5,900 bases of DNA from the NCBI GenBank assembly GCA_964601575.1, contig CAZROA010000072.1, positions 1 through 5,900 of the forward strand, given 5' to 3'. Each line of letters starts with the position of its first letter. Position 1 is the stretch's first letter. Under the pieces are notes generated by a model that saw only the letters and a program-made list of their open reading frames with translations, had not been told where the DNA came from and did no database searches. Shown here piece by piece: positions 1 through 4,752 of this stretch. Made by a program: the position numbers and the translations under genes. The stretch is from CAZKEG01 sp964601575. Lineage in GTDB: Bacteria > Desulfobacterota > Thermodesulfobacteria > Thermodesulfobacteriales > Thermodesulfatatoraceae.

Positions 1-358
1 GGGTTGAGGGAGCTGGTGAGGAGGCACCGGCAGAAACAAGGGCAGGAGAATCTTCTGAAGGGGCCGCTTAGGGATTTAGGCTTCATCATCCACCGTGTCA
101 GAGGTTTGTGGCCAATCGGGTGTACTACACGCTGGGGCAGATAGCGCATCTTTTGCTGGTGGGCTTGCAACACAAGCTTTTGCCAGAGGTGGCCAGAAAA
201 TGCCGACCGCAGACGGTGATCAAGCACTTTCTAAGAGTAGCGGCAAGGTGGTGAGGCACGCGAGACGCTTGAAAGTATGGTTTACGAAGCAAATAGTTCA
301 TATTGATTGGATAGATTTTGCCGCCAGCCGTTTGGAAGAAGGTCTACTTTTCATATAA
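1..358 (+). pseudogene. IS1380-like transposase, C-terminal remnant, frameshifted
   Basis: This is the C-terminal part of a DDE transposase that can only be read by changing frame twice. Frame 1 (1 to about 81) gives RHRQKQGQENLLKGPLRDLG, the region around the catalytic glutamate. Frame 3 (about 84-251) gives FVANRVYYTLGQIAHLLLVG followed by LQHKLLP, and meets a TGA at 252. Frame 2 (about 248-355) gives RHARRLKVWFTK and then FAASRLE, and stops with TAA at 356-358. The order R-x(6)-E, then F-x-AN with a hydrophobic helix, then LP, then RHARRL matches what I know of IS1380-family C-termini (Pfam DDE_Tnp_1 type). The N-terminal part lies outside the window. An 87-codon ATG-initiated frame starting at 95 is an artefact: it is out of frame over its first half. 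No clear terminal inverted repeat was found downstream. The family call is from memory of motifs; the broken state is directly visible. Confidence 0.75.
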
Positions 359-617
359 GGCATATTGGCTGTTTTGATAGAAATGTTTGAGTTTTAGGTG
401 AATTCTGTCTAAAATTTGGCGAAAACAAGCATTTTAGGCCTTATTCCCTTTATTTTCTGAATAATCTCTCCTAAAAAGTTTCTTAATTTTTTTAGGCAGT
501 GGATTTTTGTTCCCTAAGAGCACCTCAAATCAAGCTGAATACAGATGTTTCCCCCCTGCCCTCTTAATCCTTCAACCCTTAAGCGGGAATCTTGAAGTAA
601 GGCTTTGTTTTTAAAAA
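359..617. other. AT-rich non-coding region with repeated TTTTAGG motifs
   Basis: No credible gene lies here. The stretch probably contains the outer end of the decayed insertion element plus upstream regulatory DNA of gene A. TTTTAGG recurs at 392-398, 432-438 and 490-496, with its complement CCTAAAA at 470-476 and a shorter CTAAAA at 409-414. Two pairs form inverted repeats: TTTTAG 392-397 with CTAAAA 409-414, and CCTAAAAA 470-477 with TTTTTAGG 489-496. A further inverted repeat, CTTCAA 570-575 with TTGAAG 592-597, lies about 60 bp upstream of the predicted gene A transcription start. The roles of these repeats are unknown. Confidence 0.5.
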
Positions 618-618
618 T

Positions 619-634
619 TGGCATAACCATTGCT
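619..634 (+). promoter_or_regulatory. sigma-54 (-24/-12) promoter of gene A
   Basis: The sequence reads TGGCATAACCATTGCT. The invariant GG (620-621) and GC (632-633) are separated by exactly 10 nt, as the sigma-54 (RpoN) consensus TGGCAC-N5-TTGCW requires. Only the sixth base of the -24 block deviates (T for C). The predicted transcription start is near 645, leaving a leader of about 26 nt that contains the SD AAGGAGGG (657-664), 6 nt before the ATG. The same arrangement precedes paralogue B, which strengthens the call. Confidence 0.83.
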
Positions 635-670
635 TTTTAGCAAATATAAAAACTTTAAGGAGGGATAAAG

Positions 671-1099
671 ATGAAAAAGGCAAAAATTCTCTGGCTCACA
701 CTCGCTTTTCTCCTGTTCGTAGCCGGTAAAAGTATGGCTCTAAAGGCTGTACGAGGCGGGGGATGTGTGGGCCTCTTGGCCGAGGTAATTTGTAGTGGGA
801 CGCCGGTGACCATCACTGGTCAAGTAGTTGGCGTCTCTCCTGGGCGAGGCTATCTGATTGACACTGGTCGAGAAACGGTCTTGGTCTGCGGCTTTGGTCC
901 TATTTGGTATTGGAAAAGGATGGGTATCTCCAGGCCCTTGGTCGGAGAAAACGTGATTATCCAGGCCTATGAAGTCACTCTTTCCAATGGAAAGAGCGTT
1001 ACTGTGGCCACCAAGGTCACCACTGAGGAAGGACAGACCATCCAATTAAGAGACCCTCAGACCTGCCTTCCCCTTTGGTTCAAACGACCAAAGAGATAA
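671..1099 (+). CDS. Small secreted protein, OB-like fold, paralogue A
   Basis: This 142-residue protein is predicted to be periplasmic or otherwise exported. A signal peptide spans about residues 1-23 (KK start, hydrophobic core, SMA before the mature end). The mature part is rich in beta strand: TITGQVV (47-53), YLIDTG (61-66), VLVCGFGP (70-77), VIIQAYEVT (95-103) and VTVATKVT (110-117). That order suggests a small OB-type barrel, reminiscent of periplasmic BOF/YgiW-like proteins, although I see no clear match to a named family. Two signatures are shared with the next two genes: GFGPIWYWK (74-82) and LRDPQTCLPLW (126-136). Cysteines are at 32, 41, 73 and 132; 41 and 132 are conserved in paralogue B and could form a disulfide or a metal site. 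The gene is monocistronic, with a sigma-54 promoter and strong SD upstream and a rho-independent terminator downstream. Its function is unknown; a sensor-accessory or stress-response role is inference from the neighbouring kinase. Confidence 0.85.
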   Translation: MKKAKILWLTLAFLLFVAGKSMALKAVRGGGCVGLLAEVICSGTPVTITGQVVGVSPGRGYLIDTGRETVLVCGFGPIWYWKRMGISRPLVGENVIIQAYEVTLSNGKSVTVATKVTTEEGQTIQLRDPQTCLPLWFKRPKR

Positions 1100-1122
1100 T
1101 TTAAGAACCAATGGATCCAACG

Positions 1123-1151
1123 AAAAAGGAGGCCTTGGGCCTCCTTTTTTT
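1123..1151 (+). terminator. Rho-independent terminator after gene A
   Basis: GGAGGCC (1128-1134), loop TTG, and GGCCTCC (1138-1144) form a perfect GC-rich stem. Five A residues precede it and seven T residues follow it (1145-1151). It sits 24 nt after the gene A stop and should insulate gene A from gene B. Confidence 0.93.
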
Positions 1152-1170
1152 ATGCTGTTTGCCGCCATCT

Positions 1171-1189
1171 TTGTCGGGTTATTCGACAA
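1171..1189. promoter_or_regulatory. Candidate activator site upstream of gene B promoter
   Basis: TTGTCG (1171-1176) and CGACAA (1184-1189) form a perfect inverted repeat with a 7-nt spacer, and TTTGTC recurs at 1191-1196. The repeat is centred about 85 bp upstream of the predicted sigma-54 transcription start (near 1265). That is a plausible distance for an enhancer-binding protein site. I do not see the same sequence upstream of gene A, so the role is tentative. Confidence 0.3.
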
Positions 1190-1197
1190 TTTTGTCT

Positions 1198-1216
1198 GCC
1201 TAAAAAGGCTTTTTTC
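1198..1216 (+). terminator. Small hairpin with T-tract, possible backup terminator
   Basis: GCCT (1198-1201), loop AAAA, and AGGC (1206-1209) are followed by a run of T (1210-1215). The stem is only 4 bp, so on its own it would be weak. It lies between the strong terminator of gene A and the promoter of gene B, and could be a second stop or merely AT-rich spacer. Confidence 0.3.
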
Positions 1217-1238
1217 TTTAAAACCCTAATAAATTAGC

Positions 1239-1254
1239 TGGCACACACGTTGCA
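1239..1254 (+). promoter_or_regulatory. sigma-54 (-24/-12) promoter of gene B
   Basis: TGGCACACACGTTGCA is essentially a perfect sigma-54 promoter: TGGCAC at -24, TTGCA at -12, and GG (1240-1241) separated from GC (1252-1253) by exactly 10 nt. The transcription start is expected near 1265, giving a leader of about 23 nt with AAGGAGG at 1275-1281, 6 nt before the ATG. Expression would require a sigma-54-type ATP-dependent activator. Confidence 0.9.
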
Positions 1255-1287
1255 TTTTCAAAAGAAAAAAACAAAAGGAGGTTTGGC

Positions 1288-1689
1288 ATGAGGAAGTCGT
1301 TGGTTGCTTTAATGGTTGCTTTGATGGTGGCTGTATCTGCTAGTGTTTGGGCTAAGATGGGTGGTAATTATTCTTACTGTCAGCTCATTTGTAGTGGTGA
1401 GCCGGTTACCATTAGCGGTATTGTTGTGGATATTCAACGTGGTAATGGATATCTTATCGATACCGGAGATGGCGTGGTGACTGTTTACGGCTTTGGGCCG
1501 ACTTGGTTTTGGAAAAATCTCGGGATAGACAAACCGGCCATCGGTGACGATGTTACGGTTGAGGCCTATAAGGTCACCTTTAATAGTGGTATAGAACGTA
1601 TTATCGCCACTTCGGTCACGGTGGATGGGCAAAGTGTTGAGCTTCGCGATCCAGAGACCTGTGTACCCTTGTGGATTAAATCCAAGTAA
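1288..1689 (+). CDS. Small secreted protein, OB-like fold, paralogue B
   Basis: This 133-residue exported protein is closely related to paralogue A. The signal peptide covers about residues 1-22, with VWA at the cleavage end. The shared core includes CSGEPVTISG (35-44), GYLIDTG (54-60), GFGPTWFWK (68-76), GDDVTVEAYKVT (86-97), and LRDPETCVPLW (119-129). Cysteines are at 31, 35 and 125; 35 and 125 align with Cys41 and Cys132 of A. The extra Cys31 gives a C-x3-C pair in B that A lacks in this spacing. Codon use leans to T-ending codons (GGT, ATT, GTT, AAT), unlike the C-rich codons of the following operon, which could reflect high expression. It is transcribed alone from a near-perfect sigma-54 promoter and is followed by a strong hairpin. 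The biochemical function is not recognised. Export and paralogy are well supported; the OB-fold is inferred from strand pattern only. Confidence 0.87.
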   Translation: MRKSLVALMVALMVAVSASVWAKMGGNYSYCQLICSGEPVTISGIVVDIQRGNGYLIDTGDGVVTVYGFGPTWFWKNLGIDKPAIGDDVTVEAYKVTFNSGIERIIATSVTVDGQSVELRDPETCVPLWIKSK

Positions 1690-1694
1690 GACTT

Positions 1695-1721
1695 TTTAGG
1701 CGGGGCCTGGCCCCGCCTAAA
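1695..1721. terminator. Perfect 27-nt GC-rich palindrome after gene B
   Basis: Positions 1695-1707 and 1709-1721 are exact reverse complements around a single central T (TTTAGGCGGGGCC / GGCCCCGCCTAAA). The RNA would form a very stable stem 5 nt after the gene B stop. The following sequence (AGTTAGTTATTTTT) has no immediate uninterrupted T-tract, so it may act as a terminator, a 3' stabiliser, or a partial terminator allowing some read-through into the next operon. Confidence 0.75.
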
Positions 1722-1725
1722 GTTA

Positions 1726-1742
1726 GTTATTTTTAAAATAAC
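1726..1742. promoter_or_regulatory. AT-rich palindrome upstream of gene C, possible operator
   Basis: GTTATTTT (1726-1733), central T, and AAAATAAC (1735-1742) form an exact 17-nt palindrome ending 17 nt before the gene C ATG. A -10-like TATACT follows at 1746-1751, but no convincing -35 element is present at the right spacing. It could be an operator overlapping a weak promoter for the three-gene operon, or a T-rich trailer of the preceding hairpin. Confidence 0.35.
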
Positions 1743-1759
1743 CCATATACTGAAGTTTG

Positions 1760-2203
1760 ATGCTTAGGATTCTCGTAGGCCTTATTTACGGCGTGTTTAT
1801 GTTAGGGGTAGCCCTGGCCCAAGACCAATCTTTTTGGTGTCCTCAATGGCAGGCCGATCGCCCCAAAGAAATAGACATCACCGGCCAGATCATCGAACTC
1901 TCCTTTCCGGTAGCCACTTTAGAGACCGAAGACGGCCAACAATATCTCGTCCGCCTTGGGCCCTGGTGGTTCTGGGCCAGGCAGGGCTACAATCTCCAAA
2001 AGGGAGAATGGGTAGAGATAAGGGGGTTTTTGAAGGGAAGACTGCTCTTTCCCCGGGTCATTCATACCCCCAAACAAACCATCCGATTAAGAGACAAGGT
2101 TGGTTTCCCCCTATGGCGTGGAAGCTGGAGCAGAGGGCTTGGTAGGGGGAGATTTAGAGGTGGGTGGGAGAGCAGAACTCCTTTGCGCCGAGGTAGGCGA
2201 TAA
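1760..2203 (+). CDS. Secreted OB-like protein, paralogue C, with Arg/Gly-rich tail
   Basis: This 147-residue protein is the first gene of the sensor operon. I start it at ATG 1760 rather than the overlapping in-frame TTG at 1757; neither has a good SD, so translation may be inefficient or leaderless. A signal peptide covers about residues 1-20 (ALA, then QD). The core keeps the signature of genes A and B: ITGQII (40-45), LGPWWFWARQG (66-76), VEIRGF (85-90), and IRLRDKVGFPLW (108-119). It keeps one cysteine (27) and lacks the C-terminal one, where DPxTC is replaced by DKVGF. A basic, Arg/Gly/Trp-rich tail (about 120-147) is absent from A and B and looks disordered; it could bind anions, membranes or a partner protein. 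The downstream membrane-protein gene starts 3 nt after the stop. An accessory sensing role in the envelope is inference from this context. The function is unknown. Confidence 0.83.
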   Translation: MLRILVGLIYGVFMLGVALAQDQSFWCPQWQADRPKEIDITGQIIELSFPVATLETEDGQQYLVRLGPWWFWARQGYNLQKGEWVEIRGFLKGRLLFPRVIHTPKQTIRLRDKVGFPLWRGSWSRGLGRGRFRGGWESRTPLRRGRR

Positions 2204-2206
2204 AAG

Positions 2207-2794
2207 ATGCGCCGGTGGATCGGTTTATTATTAACCTTTTTCCTATTTGTCCTCTTGATCAGCGGCTTGATCCTCTATATCGAACCCCCGGGGCGAGTAG
2301 CCTTTTGGACCGATTGGAAATTTTTAGGCCTATCCAAACATCAATGGGACAACTTGCATATCATCTTTGGTTTTTTATTTTTGATCTTTGCCTTTTGGCA
2401 CCTAGCCCTTAATTTCCAACCCTGGAAGAGGTATTTTACCCAGGCCAAACCCCTTCTTTTGGCTCTTTTCATCACCGGCCTGGTCATTTGGGGGGCCATC
2501 GCTTACCAGCCACCATTTAGCTGGATTATCGACTGGCAACAACAAATTAAACGGAGCTGGCACCTGTCTCCTCCGCCTATTCCCCATGCCGAACTGATGC
2601 CTCTGAAAAAAGTAGCTAAGTTTTTAGGTCTAAAACCTTATCAAGCGGTAGAGATCCTACGTCAAAAGGGTATCGAGGTCTCTTCTCCGCAGGAGATCTT
2701 TGGCCAAATTGCCGAGAAAAACCATCGAAAACCGGTTGAACTCTTCCGGTTATTAAAAGAGGCACGGTCCCAAAATCCCTCGCCAGGCCAATGA
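2207..2794 (+). CDS. DUF4405-like three-helix membrane protein (cytochrome b-like)
   Basis: This 195-residue inner-membrane protein has three predicted helices at about 5-25, 48-68 and 82-100. Helix 2 carries His51 and His65, spaced as in haem-binding helices of small cytochrome b-like proteins. The segment LHIIFGFLF-x5-WHLALN resembles DUF4405 family members, from memory. Positive residues at the N-terminus (MRR) and in the loop after helix 2 (WKR) suggest N-in topology. That places the C-terminal soluble part (about 101-195) in the periplasm, on the same side as gene C. This part contains two helical segments, MPLKKVAKFLGLKPYQAVEI (131-150) and PQEIFGQIAEKN (161-172), of a type that often follows DUF4405 regions. 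A GAGGTAGG stretch (2190-2197) is a plausible SD. The gene ends in an ATGA overlap with the kinase gene, so the two are likely translationally coupled. Haem binding and a redox-sensing role are inference. Confidence 0.75.
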   Translation: MRRWIGLLLTFFLFVLLISGLILYIEPPGRVAFWTDWKFLGLSKHQWDNLHIIFGFLFLIFAFWHLALNFQPWKRYFTQAKPLLLALFITGLVIWGAIAYQPPFSWIIDWQQQIKRSWHLSPPPIPHAELMPLKKVAKFLGLKPYQAVEILRQKGIEVSSPQEIFGQIAEKNHRKPVELFRLLKEARSQNPSPGQ

Positions 2795-4047
2795 TCCCAA
2801 AGACCAGGGCACGCCTAGGTAAACACCGCTATCTCATCGGCGCCGCTATCTTGGTCCTCCTCTGGGCTACTTTGGGTGAGTTGGTCATTCTTTACCGGGT
2901 ACTGAAATTCCACGAGCGCCTTGACGCCCTCTCAGCCCTTAATTTCATCGAAAATCGACTTACCGGACACTTGGAAATCCTGCAGTTCATTCCGCATCCG
3001 CCGGATTATTTAAAGAGCCTGGCCTGGCTTACCGATGAACTCCAAGGCCAGCCCTTCCTCCTTGGGGTCTTGGTGACCGAGGGTCGACACGTATTACTCA
3101 ATACCTTTCCTCAAAATATGTTCCCTCCGCGGGAGGTCTTTGACTTTTGTTGGGAAGGGAAGGAAATCGATCAAGTATTCTATCTTTGTCGGGAGGCCAC
3201 CCCTCTGCCCAAGAGGCACTTTCTCATCTTGATCGGCCTGGATGCCTCGGTCAAACATCACATCTGGCAAAAGGGGCTCTTACTCTGTTTTTTGGTCTTT
3301 TTGGTCTCTTGCGGCCTGCTCATCGGTTTCAGTCTCTATGTCGAACGGCTTGCCCAGAGGGAAGAAGAACTCTCCCGTCGATTGGAGGCCTCGGAAAAGC
3401 TAGCGGCCATGGGCAAATTAGCAGCCATGGTCGCCCATGAGATACGCAACCCTCTAAATGCCCTTTCCATGGGGCTCCAGTATATGCAGACCCTCGGCGA
3501 ATTGAGACCGGAAATCATGGAAGAGATCCGCCAGGAATTGACCAGGCTTACGGAATTGACCGAAGAATTGCTCTCCCTTTCCCATGGGTTTCAGATAAAG
3601 CCCGGCCCGGTAGTCCTTGATGAGCTAATGGCCTATCTTGAAAGTCGTTTCATCCCTAAGGCCGAGGCCCGAAAGATAAAGTTCCGTACCGAAGGCCCCA
3701 AGGGATTGACCATCCAGGCTGATAAACGTTGGCTCCTTCGGGCCTTGGAAAACCTCTTGCGTAACGCCTTTGAGGCTGTTAGCGAAGGAGATCAAGTAGA
3801 ACTGATAGTCAAGGCCTTTCCCCATGAAGTCCATTTTACGGTTAAAGACACCGGGCCGGGGATCAGCCCAGAAGCAAAAGATAAACTCTTTGAGCCCTTT
3901 TTTACCACCAAGAAGGAGGGCTTTGGTCTCGGGCTTTTTATCGTTCAAAAGGTAGCCAAGGCCCACGGAGGTAAAATTCGGGTGGAAAGCAGCCCCGGGC
4001 AAGGGGCCAGCTTTACCTTGATCCTGCCCAGGTTATCATTTCTTTAA
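2791..4047 (+). CDS. Membrane sensor histidine kinase, NtrB/ZraS-like
   Basis: This 418-residue two-component sensor kinase has TM1 at about 14-38, a periplasmic sensor region at about 39-160 (with Cys120 and Cys133), and TM2 at about 161-184. No obvious HAMP domain follows; a short Glu/Arg-rich helix (185-205) leads to HisKA. The H-box AHEIRNPLNAL holds the phospho-accepting His216. The catalytic domain has N-box LENLLRNAFEAV (319-330), G1 DTGPGI (353-358), F-box FEPFFTTK (367-374), and G2 GFGLGL (377-382), so all key residues are present. The HEIRNPL box and compact ATPase domain are typical of kinases paired with sigma-54-dependent regulators (NtrB, ZraS, AtoS type). No response regulator lies downstream: the next gene is convergent and overlaps the 3' end by 12 bp. 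The start codon overlaps the upstream stop (ATGA), so it belongs to the gene C operon. The sensed signal is unknown; the periplasmic region is not recognised. Confidence 0.93.
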   Translation: MIPKTRARLGKHRYLIGAAILVLLWATLGELVILYRVLKFHERLDALSALNFIENRLTGHLEILQFIPHPPDYLKSLAWLTDELQGQPFLLGVLVTEGRHVLLNTFPQNMFPPREVFDFCWEGKEIDQVFYLCREATPLPKRHFLILIGLDASVKHHIWQKGLLLCFLVFLVSCGLLIGFSLYVERLAQREEELSRRLEASEKLAAMGKLAAMVAHEIRNPLNALSMGLQYMQTLGELRPEIMEEIRQELTRLTELTEELLSLSHGFQIKPGPVVLDELMAYLESRFIPKAEARKIKFRTEGPKGLTIQADKRWLLRALENLLRNAFEAVSEGDQVELIVKAFPHEVHFTVKDTGPGISPEAKDKLFEPFFTTKKEGFGLGLFIVQKVAKAHGGKIRVESSPGQGASFTLILPRLSFL

Positions 4048-4656
4048 GACCTCGCGGGCAACCACGTTTTCCGGATCAAGTAAGAGGACCTCCCGAAAGA
4101 TCCTCTTGGCCTCATCTTTTTTGCCCTCCCACAGGAGATCCCGACCGAGTTCGACCAAGAAGTCAAGGCTAGTCGGATAACGAACAAGCATCTTGCGAGC
4201 CACCTTCTCCGCCAACTTGGCCTTGTTTTGTAAACGTAGGGCTATGGCCAGCCGAAGATTGGCATAATAGTTGTAGTAATCTTGACTGACGATTTGGTTC
4301 ATCAATCTCTCTACCTGAGTCCAATTCTTTTGGGCCATGAGGGGGAGAGAAAGCCCCAAAAGGGCCTCAAAGGAATTGGGCCGGATCTCTATGGCTTGCT
4401 TGTAATATTTAATAGAGTTGCGATATTTGCCGGATAGATAATAAAGCCACCCAAGCCGCAAGTTTACCAAATAAAACCGAGGGTGTTCTTTATAGACCGG
4501 CCACAGGGCCTTGATGGCATCCTGATAAGCCCCCATCTTTTCGTAGCGATATGAGGCTCGAAAGGCCTGGGCCACCGTGCCTGCCGAATAGACAAGGGCG
4601 GTCTGCGTACCAAGAAAAATCAAAAACACTCCCAACAGGATAAAAAACTTCTTCAT
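4036..4656 (-). CDS. Exported TPR-repeat protein
   Basis: This 206-residue protein begins MKKFFILLG. I chose the ATG at 4656-4654 because GAGGAG (4669-4664) lies 7 nt upstream; an earlier in-frame TTG at 4671 would bury this SD inside the gene. A signal peptide covers about residues 1-25 (VYSA, then GT). The remainder is made of helical tetratricopeptide units. The clearest is at about 62-94, with the pattern LRLGWLYYLSGKYRNSIKYY then an IRPN end; others are at about 28-60, 95-127, 129-161 and 163-195 (WEGKKDEAKRIFREVLLLDP). TPRs form protein-binding scaffolds, here most likely in the periplasm. It lies 96 nt downstream of a beta-barrel gene on the same strand, so an outer-membrane assembly or export partnership is plausible. 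Its 3' end overlaps the kinase gene on the opposite strand by 12 bp. The specific role is unknown. Confidence 0.88.
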   Translation of the reverse strand: MKKFFILLGVFLIFLGTQTALVYSAGTVAQAFRASYRYEKMGAYQDAIKALWPVYKEHPRFYLVNLRLGWLYYLSGKYRNSIKYYKQAIEIRPNSFEALLGLSLPLMAQKNWTQVERLMNQIVSQDYYNYYANLRLAIALRLQNKAKLAEKVARKMLVRYPTSLDFLVELGRDLLWEGKKDEAKRIFREVLLLDPENVVAREVLKK

Positions 4657-4724
4657 TTTTCCACTCCTCAAGGGCTTTTTGATCTTTTATCGGTCTGGAG
4701 TCTCGTTTGAGTAAGAAGGGCTAA

Positions 4725-4744
4725 GGGGGAGTAACCACTCCCCC
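4725..4744 (-). terminator. Hairpin between beta-barrel and TPR genes
   Basis: GGGGGAGT (4725-4732), loop of 4, and ACTCCCCC (4737-4744) form a perfect 8-bp GC-rich stem just after the beta-barrel gene stop. On the minus strand it is followed by TTAGCCCTTCTT rather than a solid T-run. It may therefore attenuate rather than fully stop transcription into the TPR gene, for which I see no clear promoter. Confidence 0.6.
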
Positions 4745-4752
4745 GAAAGGTC

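Noticed and set aside
95..358. An 87-codon ATG-initiated reading frame on the plus strand
   Set aside because: Its first half is out of frame with the transposase signal, which reads in another frame from about 84 to 251. Only the part after about 248 is genuine transposase tail, so it is covered by the pseudogene.
570..597. CTTCAA / TTGAAG inverted repeat upstream of gene A as an activator site
   Set aside because: The arms are only 6 bp with a 16-nt gap, the centre is close to the promoter, and it does not match the repeat before gene B. It is noted in the non-coding entry but not called as a site.
740..1045. Minus-strand open frame of 101 codons opposite gene A
   Set aside because: It is a shadow of gene A, with no SD, promoter or recognisable protein features. 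The similar minus-strand frame at 1309-1632 opposite gene B is rejected for the same reason.
2624..2640. TTTTTAGG followed by CTAAAACC inside the DUF4405-like gene, resembling the intergenic repeat
   Set aside because: It is explained by ordinary codons for a conserved protein stretch (KFLGLKP) and is probably coincidental.
3625..4002. Minus-strand open frame of 125 codons inside the kinase gene
   Set aside because: It lies entirely opposite the conserved ATPase domain and has no independent coding signature.
4657..4671. TTG start for the TPR gene at 4671
   Set aside because: The GAGGAG SD would fall inside the coding sequence. The ATG at 4656 has that SD at ideal spacing and yields a standard MKK signal peptide.
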